Source of the DNA: Alphaproteobacteria bacterium
Lineage (GTDB): Bacteria > Pseudomonadota > Alphaproteobacteria > Caulobacterales > Hyphomonadaceae
DNA: 64,000 bases
NCBI GenBank assembly: GCA_018830285.1
Contig: JAHJSB010000010.1
Coordinates: 62,001 to 126,000 of the forward strand
Direction of reading: 5' to 3'
The position numbers and the translations under genes were made by a program. Positions 27,180 to 36,249 of the stretch are shown here, piece after piece. Positions within the stretch are counted from its first letter, which is position 1; every line of letters starts with the position of its first letter. Under the pieces are notes generated by a model. That model was not told the DNA's origin. It was given only the letters and a program-made list of their open reading frames with translations, and made no database searches.

Positions 27180-28009
27180 TGGAAACCACTATGACAGAGA
27201 GCCGCGACGTGTCGGCGGCAGGGATCACCATGGACGAGACGCAAGGCCTTACCTTTCCACGGATCGAGTGCAAGAACATCGATGTTTTCTACGGTGACAA
27301 GCAGGCGATCTTCGATATCTCCCTGCCGATTCCTGATCGTTCCGTCACGGCGCTGATCGGTCCGTCCGGGTGCGGCAAGTCAACCTTCCTGCGTTGCCTG
27401 AACCGGATGAATGACACGATCGAGTCCTGCAAGGTAACCGGCGAAATCATCATGGACGGGGAGAATATCAACGACCCGGACATCGACCCAGTTCTGCTTC
27501 GGTCGCGCGTCGGCATGGTGTTCCAGAAACCGAATCCGTTTCCGAAGTCGATCTATGACAACATCGCTTATGGTCCACGCATTCACGGACTGGCCGCATC
27601 TCGCGAAGACCTCGACGCGATTGTCGAAAAAAGTCTTCGCCGGGCCGGTCTTTGGGACGAAGTCAAAGATCGTTTGACGTCGCCCGGTAACAGCCTCTCC
27701 GGCGGTCAACAGCAGCGCTTGTGCATCGCCCGCGCCATCGCGGTGAGACCGGAAGTGATCCTCATGGACGAGCCATGTTCAGCGCTTGACCCTGTCGCAA
27801 CCGCGCGCATTGAAGAACTCATCGACGAATTGCGCAAGCGTTACTGTATCGTCATCGTGACTCACTCAATGCAGCAGGCGGCCCGTGTGTCGCAACGCAC
27901 CGCCTTCTTCCATCTGGGCGAACTTGTCGAAATGGGTGAAACTGACCAGATTTTCACCAATCCACGGGAACGCCGAACCGAGGATTACATCACTGGTAGG
28001 TTCGGCTAG
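27179..28009 (+). CDS. pstB: Phosphate ABC transporter ATPase PstB
   Basis: ATPase that powers phosphate import. It has Walker [20 protein letters not shown], the PstB Q-loop [16 protein letters not shown], signature [14 protein letters not shown], Walker [14 protein letters not shown] and the switch histidine [12 protein letters not shown]. The product is 276 residues from the ATG at 27179; an ATG six bases earlier is in frame, but CGGAG is well spaced only for 27179. PhoU follows ten bases after its stop. Confidence 0.96.
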   Translation: METTMTESRDVSAAGITMDETQGLTFPRIECKNIDVFYGDKQAIFDISLPIPDRSVTALIGPSGCGKSTFLRCLNRMNDTIESCKVTGEIIMDGENINDPDIDPVLLRSRVGMVFQKPNPFPKSIYDNIAYGPRIHGLAASREDLDAIVEKSLRRAGLWDEVKDRLTSPGNSLSGGQQQRLCIARAIAVRPEVILMDEPCSALDPVATARIEELIDELRKRYCIVIVTHSMQQAARVSQRTAFFHLGELVEMGETDQIFTNPRERRTEDYITGRFG

Positions 28010-28019
28010 GGTCTAGAGC

Positions 28020-28712
28020 ATGTCTGATCATATTGTTTCTGCTTTCACGGAAGAACTCGACAAGCTCGCGGCGGATATCCTCCGCATGGGCGGTATCGTC
28101 GAGACGATGATCCTGGATGCCTGCGCGGCGGTGAACAAGAACGACGTGGACGGTGCACGCGATGTGGTCGCGCGTGACGAGCAGGTCGACAAGATTGAAG
28201 CCGATGTGGAGCGGCAGATCGTCAGCCTGATCGCCCGTCGCCAACCCATGGCGCATGACCTTCGTGCCGTCTTTTCCGCATTGAAAGTGGTGGGCGAACT
28301 CGAACGTATCGGCGACCTGTCAAAGAACATTGCCAAACGCACGCAGCGGCTGGACGAGAATGTCGGGGCGTCGATGCGCAAGGGCATCTATCGCATGGCC
28401 AGCCCGGTTTCGCGGCAGCTCAACATGGTTCTGGATGCTTACGCGACGGGCAACGCCGCAGCCGCAAAAGCTGTCTGGGAAGGCGACGAAGACATCGACC
28501 AGCACTACAACTCGCTGTTCCGGGAAATGCTCACCTATATGATCGAAGACCCCCGGACGATTGGGGCAGGAGCGCACATGCTGTTCATGGCCAAGAACCT
28601 TGAACGCATAGGCGATCACTGCACGAATATTGCCGAGTTCGTATACTTTCAGGCAACCGGGGAATACCTCTTGTCAACCGACCGACCGAAGACCCCCCAT
28701 TTGGACGGCTGA
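28020..28712 (+). CDS. phoU: Phosphate-specific transport system regulator PhoU
   Basis: Peripheral membrane regulator linking Pst activity to PhoR/PhoB signalling. The 230-residue protein consists of two three-helix repeats, each with the metal-binding E/DxxxD motif: RDEQVDKIEADVERQIVSLI in the first and EGDEDIDQHYNSLFREML in the second; GELERIGDLSKNIAKR and KNLERIGDHCTNIAEFV are the matching third helices. It lies between pstB and phoB in the standard order. Confidence 0.96.
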   Translation: MSDHIVSAFTEELDKLAADILRMGGIVETMILDACAAVNKNDVDGARDVVARDEQVDKIEADVERQIVSLIARRQPMAHDLRAVFSALKVVGELERIGDLSKNIAKRTQRLDENVGASMRKGIYRMASPVSRQLNMVLDAYATGNAAAAKAVWEGDEDIDQHYNSLFREMLTYMIEDPRTIGAGAHMLFMAKNLERIGDHCTNIAEFVYFQATGEYLLSTDRPKTPHLDG

Positions 28713-28735
28713 CGGCCGTTTACGAGGAATACAGA

Positions 28736-29422
28736 ATGAAACCTTTCGTGCTCATCGCAGAAGACGAGAGCGCCGTCTCTGAACTGTTGCTCTACAACCT
28801 CCAGAAGGAAGACTACGAAGTCGCCATCGCGGCGGATGGCGAAGAAGCATTGATGATGATCGATGAACGTGCGCCAGACCTGATCCTTCTCGACTGGATG
28901 CTTCCCAAGGTCAGCGGCATCGAAGTGTGCCGGCGCATTCGAAGCGGTGGCGCCAATCCAAATATGCCAATCATCATGCTCACCGCGCGCGGCGAAGAAA
29001 GCGACCGAATTCGCGGGCTTGATACGGGCGCAGACGATTACGTCACCAAACCCTTCTCGACCACTGAGCTGATGGCGCGTGTGCGTGCTGTGCTAAGGCG
29101 TATTCGCCCCGGGCTCAAGGAAGACAAAATATCGGTGGGCGACATTGTCATCGACCGCGTCGCGCACCGCGTCATGCGTGATGACGGGGAGATCCACCTC
29201 GGCCCGACCGAATTCCGCCTGCTCGACTATTTCATGCAGCATCCGGGGCGTGTGTTCTCACGCGAGCAGTTGCTGGATACGGTTTGGGGATCGGATGTGT
29301 ATGTCGAAGCCCGTACAGTCGATGTACATGTCGGCCGCCTGCGCAAGGCGCTCCGGCAGGACGGCGGCGAGGATCCCATCCGCACCGTCCGCTCTGCTGG
29401 CTACGCTCTTCGCGGAGACTAG
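28736..29422 (+). CDS. phoB: Phosphate regulon response regulator PhoB
   Basis: OmpR-type regulator that binds Pho boxes when phosphorylated. The receiver domain (1-120) has the acidic pair EDE, phospho-acceptor aspartate in LILLDWMLPKVSG, the threonine in IIMLTARG and the lysine in DDYVTKPFS. The C-terminal winged helix (about 135-228) includes LGPTEFRLLDYFMQHPGRVFSREQLL. AGGAAT precedes the ATG. The sensor gene phoR is not in the operon. Its TAG shares CTAG with the convergent hydrolase gene. Confidence 0.95.
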   Translation: MKPFVLIAEDESAVSELLLYNLQKEDYEVAIAADGEEALMMIDERAPDLILLDWMLPKVSGIEVCRRIRSGGANPNMPIIMLTARGEESDRIRGLDTGADDYVTKPFSTTELMARVRAVLRRIRPGLKEDKISVGDIVIDRVAHRVMRDDGEIHLGPTEFRLLDYFMQHPGRVFSREQLLDTVWGSDVYVEARTVDVHVGRLRKALRQDGGEDPIRTVRSAGYALRGD

Positions 29423-30123
29423 AAAATCTCGTTCAGGAAATCGCTGAGCGATGCGAAACTGCGCCGGTCGGCATCGGCATTGTAGACTGTACCCATATCG
29501 GCGTCATTTGCGCCGAGCGTTGTGAACGCGTGCATGGACTGTCCATGCGCATGAAGTTGCCAGTCGGCACCGGCGCCGTCCATTTCCTTCGCGATCGCCA
29601 GGACATCCTGCGGCGTGGCCATCGGGTCCTGCCAGCCGTGCTCGATGAGCACTTTCGCTTTGATCGTGGGGGAAGGGAGGTTTTCCGCAGGTCGGAACAG
29701 GCCATGGAACGAGCAAACGCCCAAAACATCATGGCCGGCGCGCGCCATGTCGAGAACGCTAAGTCCGCCAAAGCAATAGCCTATGGCGGCTGCCTTGCTG
29801 CCATCCTGGCCATCCTGGGCCTTTGCGGCAGCCAGGCCGCCAGCGAGGCGTTTCTGAAGCTCTGCGCGGTCGCCAACGAGCGGATTCATCAGGGCCTGGC
29901 ATTCCTCGACACTCGTGCCGCGCTTGCCCTTGCCGTAAACATCCATGGCAAAAGCCGCATATCCGAGCTTGTCGGCAACAAGCTGGGCCTTTTGGCGTTC
30001 ATTGTCGCCAAGACCGCCCCAAGCATGCGCGATCACGACGAGCGGCACATTCGATTTCCCGGCTGGACGGACAAAGAAGCCCTCATACGGTTTGCCATCT
30101 ACCTGATAATCAACTGCGCTCAT
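29419..30123 (-). CDS. Dienelactone hydrolase family protein
   Basis: Alpha/beta hydrolase with a cysteine nucleophile. The 234-residue protein shows IAHAWGGLGDNERQKAQ, nucleophile motif IGYCFGG, the acid in HGWQDPMATPQD and the histidine in HGQSMHAFT. The ATG at 30123 has AGAGG about nine bases upstream; an ATG at 30132 is also in frame. No aromatic-degradation genes are adjacent, so the substrate is open. It converges with phoB on CTAG at 29419-29422. Confidence 0.85.
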   Translation of the reverse strand: MSAVDYQVDGKPYEGFFVRPAGKSNVPLVVIAHAWGGLGDNERQKAQLVADKLGYAAFAMDVYGKGKRGTSVEECQALMNPLVGDRAELQKRLAGGLAAAKAQDGQDGSKAAAIGYCFGGLSVLDMARAGHDVLGVCSFHGLFRPAENLPSPTIKAKVLIEHGWQDPMATPQDVLAIAKEMDGAGADWQLHAHGQSMHAFTTLGANDADMGTVYNADADRRSFASLSDFLNEIF

Positions 30124-30263
30124 CTGTTTCATCCTCTTGTTGTTTCTGTGGCCAGATACACGACATTCACTGCTGCGTTTCAAGCCCGGCAGCGATTAGT
30201 ATGCGCTTTCTAGACTTCTATCTTATTTCTGGCCCCATCGGACAACCACGAAGGAGCCACACA

Positions 30264-31118
30264 ATGGCAAAGTCGAAAGCGAAAACAAAAACCAAGACCC
30301 AGGCGAAAGCCCAGAAGATCGGCAAGGCCATTGAGGCCAATTCCGCCGACATGGCGCACAAAATCTGGCTCGCAGGCGTCGGCGCCTACGGCAAGGCCTA
30401 TGACAGCGCACTGGCTGGTGCGAATGTCCTGAACACGCAGTCTGCCGATGTCTTCGAAGACCTCGTCAAGCGTGGCGCTGAAATTGAAAACGATGTTCGC
30501 TCACGCCTCGGCGGCGACGAACGCGTTCTCAAGGCTGGCCAGCAAATGGCCAAGGCAGCCGCTGGTGCCCGTGAATTCCAGGTACAGGCCCGCGACCAGT
30601 TCGAATCCCGGATGGATCGCATGCGCGACCTGCTCGGCGTCAAGGGACTCGGCACCAAGGGCGAGAAGATCCATAAGAAGCTTGAAAAGCTTGAGGACGA
30701 AGTGTCCGAGATCGCCGCAAAGGCAAAGGCCTTCAAGGGCGACGTGAACCTCAAGGCACGCCTCTCGCGCCTTACCGCCGAGATTGAGGCCGTTGCGGGC
30801 GAAACGGGCGCAGAAGTTGCCAAGACTGCTAAAAAGGCTGCCAAGAAGACGTCTGCCGCCGTCAAGCACGCCGTCGCCCCCAAGGCCGACACCAAGGTCA
30901 AAGGCAAAGCAAAGGCGACTGTCGCTGATGACCTCTCGAAGATCACAGGCGTCGGTCCCGCGCTTGTGAAGAAGCTGACAGCTGAAGGCATCACGACCTA
31001 CGCCCAGATCGCCGCTCTCAAGAAAGCTGATATCGACGCCCTCGACGAGAAGATCGGCGCACGCGGACGGATCACCCGGAACGCCTGGGTGAAGCAGGCA
31101 AAAGCCCTGATGAAATAG
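30264..31118 (+). CDS. PhaF/PhaI-like phasin fused to a helix-hairpin-helix domain
   Basis: Polyhydroxyalkanoate granule protein of 284 residues. Residues 1-125 match the PhaF/PhaI phasin family: a lysine-rich start, then AHKIWLAGVGAYGKAYD and VFEDLVKRGAEIE. A coiled-coil helix covers about 130-180, an Ala/Lys-rich linker 183-220 (like the histone-H1-like tail of pseudomonad PhaF), and residues 221-284 form a helix-hairpin-helix unit (LSKITGVGPALVKKLTAEGI, then TRNAWVKQAKALMK). Such a unit usually contacts DNA. AAGGAG precedes the ATG. The gene heads the PHA block, and a hairpin follows at 31132. The fusion suggests a granule-to-nucleoid tether (inference). Confidence 0.85.
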   Translation: MAKSKAKTKTKTQAKAQKIGKAIEANSADMAHKIWLAGVGAYGKAYDSALAGANVLNTQSADVFEDLVKRGAEIENDVRSRLGGDERVLKAGQQMAKAAAGAREFQVQARDQFESRMDRMRDLLGVKGLGTKGEKIHKKLEKLEDEVSEIAAKAKAFKGDVNLKARLSRLTAEIEAVAGETGAEVAKTAKKAAKKTSAAVKHAVAPKADTKVKGKAKATVADDLSKITGVGPALVKKLTAEGITTYAQIAALKKADIDALDEKIGARGRITRNAWVKQAKALMK

Positions 31119-31131
31119 GGCCGACGAGACG

Positions 31132-31162
31132 GATGGGCGGCTTCAGAACGAAGCTGCCCATC
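31132..31162. terminator. 13-bp hairpin between convergent phasin and PhaD-like genes
   Basis: Arms 31132-31144 and 31150-31162 pair over 13 positions (one G-T) around loop AGAAC. It lies 13 bases after the phasin stop and four bases from the stop of the convergent regulator, so it could terminate both transcripts. The following T-run is weak (TTCT) on the plus strand and absent on the minus strand. Confidence 0.55.
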
Positions 31163-31165
31163 TTC

Positions 31166-31798
31166 TCATGCAAGCGTGCCTTCATAGTGGTCAATCATTC
31201 GGGAGAGCGCGCCGAAGCCGGCTTCGCCCATATATGGCACGATCAGGCACATCACTTGGAACACGGTCTTGTGGATCAGGCTGGGGCCGTCATGCACCTC
31301 GTTCCCGATGGAGTCATTGGCCAGCCAGAACGTGATCGACATCATGACCTGGTCCGTCAGCGCCGCCTTGAGGCGCGGATCGAGTTGCAGCACATCGCTC
31401 TCGGCGAGATCATGCAGCACGCGCGTGATGGTCCGGCGCTTTTCGGCAACGAGTGCGCGGAACCGGACAGCAAGGTCAGGATAGCGGTCAAGCAGGACGC
31501 CGAGGTCGCGGTAGAAGAAGCGGAAATCGTAGATCTCTTCGAGAATAATATAGAGGTAGACCCAATTGTCCTCGATGGACGTCACGCCGCCCTTGGAGCC
31601 CCGCAGGATGACGCGCATCTCGTCCTCGAAGGCGCCGAACAAGGTCCGGATGATCGCGTCCTTGCCCTTGAAATGGTAGTAAAGGTTACCCGGACTGATT
31701 TCGAGTGCATTTGAAATATCGACAGCCGTCTGCGGTGCTTCACCTTCCTGATTGAAGAGAAGCAGGCTGGTTTGAAGGATGCGATCGCGCGTTTTCAT
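31166..31798 (-). CDS. phaD: TetR-family regulator, PhaD-like
   Basis: DNA-binding regulator of 210 residues. It opens MKTRDRILQTSLLLFNQEGE and has the helix-turn-helix TAVDISNALEISPGNLYYHF followed by KGKDAIIRTLF, which resembles pseudomonad PhaD, the activator of medium-chain-length PHA genes. The C-terminal ligand domain (about 60-210) includes FRFFYRDLGVLLDRYPDL. I start at the ATG at 31798; the frame runs to 31831 without a better ribosome site. It is divergent from phaC, with 158 bases between the starts, and converges on the phasin gene, so it probably controls both (inference). Confidence 0.82.
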   Translation of the reverse strand: MKTRDRILQTSLLLFNQEGEAPQTAVDISNALEISPGNLYYHFKGKDAIIRTLFGAFEDEMRVILRGSKGGVTSIEDNWVYLYIILEEIYDFRFFYRDLGVLLDRYPDLAVRFRALVAEKRRTITRVLHDLAESDVLQLDPRLKAALTDQVMMSITFWLANDSIGNEVHDGPSLIHKTVFQVMCLIVPYMGEAGFGALSRMIDHYEGTLA

Positions 31799-31840
31799 GG
31801 CTCTACTTGCATTTTGGCACGCAAATATCACTATGGAACG

Positions 31841-31858
31841 AATATTGTTTCAAATATT
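31841..31858. promoter_or_regulatory. AATATT-N6-AATATT, candidate PhaD operator
   Basis: Two AATATT hexamers (31841-31846 and 31853-31858), each itself palindromic, are separated by GTTTCA in the space between the divergent phaD-like and phaC genes. Centre-to-centre spacing is 12 bases. TetR-type regulators usually bind such symmetrical sites in divergent promoters. A looser TTGC-N10-GCAA symmetry lies at 31807-31824. Confidence 0.4.
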
Positions 31859-31956
31859 ACAAGTCTCTCTTTCCGGAATCGAAAGGGAAAACAACTAAGT
31901 CGGCGGCGCGGGCACAGGTGTCAGCGGAAGACCGGCGCATACAGGGAGGAGCGAAA

Positions 31957-33645
31957 ATGCCGACACCACAGGAAGAGATTGCCAGGAATGCTGCCGAAAG
32001 CACGACGGCGCTGAACCCGCTCATGGGCGGCATAAACCGGCAGGAACTGCTGGGCGCCGTCGCCATGATGCTGCGGTCCACCATGACAAACCCGCTCACA
32101 ACCGCGAAGACCGCCGGCAAGATAACGGCTGAAAACGCCAAGATCCTGATCGGCAAGTCGGATCGCAAGTCAAACCGCAAGGACCGCCGCTTCCAGGACC
32201 CGGCCTGGGAACACAATCCGTTCTACAAGCGCGGCATGCAGGCCTATCTCGCTACCCAGGAGCACCTCAATGAATGGGTTGGCGACCTCAAGATGAACGA
32301 GCTTGAGCACGCGCGGGCCAAATTTGTGATGGGCATGATCACGGATGCGATGGCGCCAACCAATACGCTGATCGGAAATCCTGCCGCCACCAAGCGCGTC
32401 GTCGATTCCGGCGGCATGTCGCTCCTGAAAGGGCTGCAGAACCTTTATACGGACCTCACGAAAAACGGCGGCATGCCGTCTCAGGTCGACAAGCGTCCGT
32501 TCAAGGTCGGCGAAAACCTTGCCACGTCCAAAGGGTCGGTCGTCTGGAAGAACGATCTTCTGGAACTGATCCAGTATGCGCCCACGAGCGAAAAGGTTCA
32601 CAAGATACCGATCCTGATCATCCCGCCGCAGATCAACAAATACTATGCCAACGACCTGACCCCCCAAGCATCGATCGTGCAATTCCTGCTGTCCCAGGAC
32701 CTGCAGCCGTTCATCGTGTCCTGGCGGAATCCGACCAAGGAACATGCAGAGTGGGGCCTTACCGACTATGTCGACAGCCTCATCCAGGCCAGCGAAGTCA
32801 TTCGCAAGATCACCAAGTCGTCCAAGATCAATGTGGGCGGAGCCTGCTCAGGCGGTATCACTACGGCAACTTTCGCAAGCCTTTTGGCCGCCGCCGATGA
32901 CAAGCGCATCAATGCATTGACATTCATGGTCTGCGTCCTCGACCCGAAGCGCGACGACAGTGACCTCGGTCAGATCGTCTCCGACGGCAGCCTCGAGATC
33001 GCCCGCAAATATTCAAAACGAAAGGGAATCCTGAAGGGCGACGATCTCGCCCGCATGTTCGCCTGGATGCGCCCGAACGACCTGATCTGGAACTATGTGG
33101 TCAACAACTACCTGATGGGCGAAGACCCGCCACCATATGACGTTCTCTTCTGGAACAATGACACGACGAACCTGCCGGCCCAGTTGCATTCGGATTTTCT
33201 GGATTTCGGCATGACGCAACCTTTCGCCAATCCCGGCAAGGTCGATATCGCCGGACACAAGGCCGATCTCACCAAGGTCACGTGCGATTCGTTTGTTGTT
33301 GCCGGTCTCACCGATCACATCACGCCGTGGAAGGCCTGCTATCGCACGCCATCACTTCTCGGATCGAAGAATATTGAGTTTGTCCTGTCTTCGAGCGGTC
33401 ACCTCCAATCCCTCATCAACCCGCCCGGAAACCCGAAAGCCAAGTATTTCGCCAGTTCTGAGATCAAGCCGACCGCTGATGAGTGGGCTGCGACGGCTGA
33501 AGAGCATGCCGGATCCTGGTGGCCGCGCTGGGGTGCCTGGCTAAAGGAGCGTTCGGGCGCGCTGAAGGTGTCACCCAAGTCTTGTGGCAGCGAGGCATTC
33601 CCTCCACTTTATGCGGCACCGGGCAAGTACGTCTTTGACGAATAG
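31957..33645 (+). CDS. phaC: Polyhydroxyalkanoate synthase
   Basis: Polymerises 3-hydroxyacyl-CoA into PHA on the granule surface. The 562-residue enzyme has the lipase-box-like GGACSGG with catalytic Cys297, the aspartate in LTDHITPWKACYR and the histidine in SSSGHLQSLINPP, with PWRNP-like VSWRNPTKEHAEWGL before the active site. GxCxG with a single subunit fits class I or II; the neighbourhood (phasin of the PhaF type, PhaD, PhaZ) favours class II-like (inference). AGGGAGGA stands before the ATG at 31957. Confidence 0.95.
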   Translation: MPTPQEEIARNAAESTTALNPLMGGINRQELLGAVAMMLRSTMTNPLTTAKTAGKITAENAKILIGKSDRKSNRKDRRFQDPAWEHNPFYKRGMQAYLATQEHLNEWVGDLKMNELEHARAKFVMGMITDAMAPTNTLIGNPAATKRVVDSGGMSLLKGLQNLYTDLTKNGGMPSQVDKRPFKVGENLATSKGSVVWKNDLLELIQYAPTSEKVHKIPILIIPPQINKYYANDLTPQASIVQFLLSQDLQPFIVSWRNPTKEHAEWGLTDYVDSLIQASEVIRKITKSSKINVGGACSGGITTATFASLLAAADDKRINALTFMVCVLDPKRDDSDLGQIVSDGSLEIARKYSKRKGILKGDDLARMFAWMRPNDLIWNYVVNNYLMGEDPPPYDVLFWNNDTTNLPAQLHSDFLDFGMTQPFANPGKVDIAGHKADLTKVTCDSFVVAGLTDHITPWKACYRTPSLLGSKNIEFVLSSSGHLQSLINPPGNPKAKYFASSEIKPTADEWAATAEEHAGSWWPRWGAWLKERSGALKVSPKSCGSEAFPPLYAAPGKYVFDE

Positions 33646-33682
33646 CGCGCCCAACGTGCCGCACAGACCAAGGAACCAGCTC

Positions 33683-34525
33683 ATGGCCGCAACTGAACCG
33701 CGCCCAAGAATCACGATGCAGGATATTGACGGCGTCATGCTGCGTACGGCCTTCTGGGCTGCCCGGCAGGATGAGGGCAAGCGTCCGCTCCTGTTCTTTA
33801 ACGGAATCGGCGCCAACCTTGAGCTGACCCACGCCCTTGGCGACATGTTTCCCGATCGCGACATCATCACCTTCGATGTGCCGGGCGTTGGCAAGAGTCC
33901 GGTCACCCAATGGCCATACCGGCCATGGATGCTGGCTCGCTGGGCCCGCAAGCTGCTCGACCAGTTCGGAATCGATGAGGTCGACGTGATGGGTGTTTCC
34001 TGGGGCGGGGCGCTCGCCCAGCAGTTCGCCTTCCAGTATCGTAACCGCGTCGGCAAACTCATCCTCTGCGCCACCACGGCCGGCATGACCATGATCCCCG
34101 GTAAACCCAAGTCGCTCTCCAAGATGGTTGATGCCCGCCGTTACACCGATCCGAACTATATGCAGGACAATTTCTCGACGCTCTACGGCGACGAGGCAGA
34201 CGCGCAGGCTGGCGAGCATATTACCCGCCTGATGCCGCCCGATCCGAAGGGCTATGTCTTCCAGCTTCTGGCCTTTGTCGGCTGGTCAAGCCTGCCATTC
34301 ATCCGCTTCCTGCGCATGCCTGCGCTCGTGATGATGGGTGACAACGACTCGATTGTGCCGGTGGCCAATGGCCACATCCTGAAAGTGGCGCTGCCGAATT
34401 CGCGACTCCACATTGTGGAGGGCGGTGGCCACTTGTTTTTGGTGACCCGGGCAGACGAGACCGCCAGCGTCATCCGTGGCTTCCTCGAAGAACCGCACGA
34501 ATTTCAGGGCAAGGCGGCGGCCTAG
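33683..34525 (+). CDS. phaZ: Alpha/beta hydrolase, PhaZ-like intracellular PHA depolymerase
   Basis: Probable hydrolase of stored polymer. The 280-residue protein has LLFFNGIGANLELT (oxyanion region), the lipase box GVSWGG, the acid in MMGDNDSIVPV and the histidine in GGGHLFLVTRA. These match medium-chain-length PHA depolymerase PhaZ of pseudomonads, where it also sits directly behind phaC. The start is the ATG at 33683, 37 bases after the phaC stop, behind AAGGAA. Its TAG shares CTAG with the convergent ligase gene. Confidence 0.83.
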   Translation: MAATEPRPRITMQDIDGVMLRTAFWAARQDEGKRPLLFFNGIGANLELTHALGDMFPDRDIITFDVPGVGKSPVTQWPYRPWMLARWARKLLDQFGIDEVDVMGVSWGGALAQQFAFQYRNRVGKLILCATTAGMTMIPGKPKSLSKMVDARRYTDPNYMQDNFSTLYGDEADAQAGEHITRLMPPDPKGYVFQLLAFVGWSSLPFIRFLRMPALVMMGDNDSIVPVANGHILKVALPNSRLHIVEGGGHLFLVTRADETASVIRGFLEEPHEFQGKAAA

Positions 34526-36099
34526 ATCGCCATCAGGTCATCGGCCAGTTTCTGGACTGCCGCATAATCGATCTTGCCCGTCCCGAGAACGGCAATCTCC
34601 GGAACATGGAATACCCGTCGTGGAACGGACAGTTCGGGAACACCATGGTTCTTGGCCCAGGCGAGTATGTCAGCCCGATTACAGTCTTCTGAATCACTCA
34701 GCAGGATGATTTGTTCGCCTTTACGCGGGTCGGGCATGGCGACGGCTGCGTGCAGGTTTTCAGGCCATACGGCGCTGGCACAATTCTCCACCACAGCCAA
34801 TGACACCATCTCGCCACCAATCTTTGCGAACCGTTTTACGCGGCCCATGATCCGAATGAAGCCCTCATCGTCGATCGCAACAATGTCGCCCGTATCGTGC
34901 CAGCCGCCTTCGGGCCGCTCCAGCACGCCTGGTCGGGATGGCCTCAGGTAGCCAAGCATGATGTTCGGGCCGCGTATCTGAAGCCGACCGCCATCAACAA
35001 TGCCATCAACAGGGATCAACATCGATTCCATGTCGGCCATCAGCTGTCCGACTGTGCCCGGCTTGTTATGCTCCCATTGATTAGCAGCTACGACGGGCGA
35101 TGCTTCCGTCGCCCCATAACCTTCCAGAATTTCGATTTCGAACTTCCGGCGAACCAGCGCACGCGTCTCGTCTTTCACGCGCTCTGCTCCGCATACGGCT
35201 AGCCGTACCGAGCTCATGTCGCCGTCGGCGCCGGTCCGGGCATATTGGGAGATGAACGTATCTGTCGCCAGAAGGATTGTTGACCCATTGATCCGTATAC
35301 GTTTCACGATCTCGCGTGGCTGCAGGGGCGTCGGGTGGAACATGACCTGGACGCCTGCCACGATTGGCAGGATGGCGCCGACTGTCAGGCCGAAGCAGTG
35401 AAACGTCGGCAGGGGATTGAACACCTTGTCGGTTTCTGCGCTCAGACCGATATGCGCGCGTACTTGTTCGACATTGGCCATGACATTTTCGTGGCTCAGG
35501 ACGACACCCTTGGGCTCGCCTTCTGTGCCGGACGTAAACAAGATAACAGCGGGTGATTTGTATCGCGGCTTGGAACGAAACAAGCCAGGCATGATGGGCC
35601 CCAGTGCCGCCGCAACCTTGTTTCCCAGCGTAAGTGCCTCTCGGACGTCTTCCAGGTAAACGATCTCGGCAACTTTGCTCAGATCGGCAATCAGGGCTTC
35701 GAGGCCTCCGAGTTCGACAAACTTGTGGGCCGTGACGATCCGTTTGACGCCAGCAGCCGTCATGGCTGCTTTGAGGTTCGCCGAGCCCGCCGTGAAGTTC
35801 AGCATGGCCGGAGTGCGCCCATATGCACTGAGCGCATAGAAGGCGATGACCGCGCCGGCGCCGGTGGGCAGCATGACGCCGACGGATTCGCCGCGCGATG
35901 TGCCTTTTTTCAGGGCCGCTCCGAGACCGAACGCGGCGCGAATGATGTCCTTGTAGGATAGCTCTCGCTCGTCCCCGTCGACGACGATCACCTTCTCCGC
36001 GCCAAACTCCTGCTTGGCGCGGAGAAGGGCTGAAAACAGGTCGATATGTGTGCGGGCGGGCTTGTAGGGAATCGGAGAAGGGATGGTCACGTTGTTCAT
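34522..36099 (-). CDS. AMP-dependent acyl-CoA/acyl-ACP ligase (Aas C-terminal-like)
   Basis: Adenylates a fatty or other organic acid and transfers it to a thiol. The 525-residue protein has the P-loop-like [53 protein letters not shown] and a late catalytic lysine in [11 protein letters not shown]. The overall form is close to the ligase half of the bifunctional Aas protein. The start ATG at 36099 is preceded by AAGGG on its strand; the frame is open to 36477, but that reaches into lipA. Its position beside the PHA genes suggests it supplies acyl-CoA (inference). Confidence 0.85.
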   Translation of the reverse strand: MNNVTIPSPIPYKPARTHIDLFSALLRAKQEFGAEKVIVVDGDERELSYKDIIRAAFGLGAALKKGTSRGESVGVMLPTGAGAVIAFYALSAYGRTPAMLNFTAGSANLKAAMTAAGVKRIVTAHKFVELGGLEALIADLSKVAEIVYLEDVREALTLGNKVAAALGPIMPGLFRSKPRYKSPAVILFTSGTEGEPKGVVLSHENVMANVEQVRAHIGLSAETDKVFNPLPTFHCFGLTVGAILPIVAGVQVMFHPTPLQPREIVKRIRINGSTILLATDTFISQYARTGADGDMSSVRLAVCGAERVKDETRALVRRKFEIEILEGYGATEASPVVAANQWEHNKPGTVGQLMADMESMLIPVDGIVDGGRLQIRGPNIMLGYLRPSRPGVLERPEGGWHDTGDIVAIDDEGFIRIMGRVKRFAKIGGEMVSLAVVENCASAVWPENLHAAVAMPDPRKGEQIILLSDSEDCNRADILAWAKNHGVPELSVPRRVFHVPEIAVLGTGKIDYAAVQKLADDLMAI

Positions 36100-36123
36100 C
36101 AGTGGCCCTTTGACTTCGTGAGG

Positions 36124-36191
36124 AGTGAACTCACTTTTGCAACATTTTGTCACGTAAGGGCCTTTGTGCAACTGATAATGCAAGTTTGCAT
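36124..36191. promoter_or_regulatory. Inverted repeats in the divergent ligase/lipA promoter region
   Basis: Two symmetrical sites lie in the 150 bases between the divergent starts: AGTGA-AC-TCACT at 36124-36135 and ATGCAA-GT-TTGCAT at 36178-36191. TGCAA also occurs near 36138 and 36167, so the motif appears four times within about 55 bases when the palindrome arms are counted. This looks like clustered operators for a fatty-acid or lipoate-responsive factor; the regulator is unknown. Confidence 0.45.
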
Positions 36192-36249
36192 ATGCAGTCT
36201 GCGCGGCATTTCCCTTGATGAATCGCCTGCTCGCGTCCATCTTCCGCGA

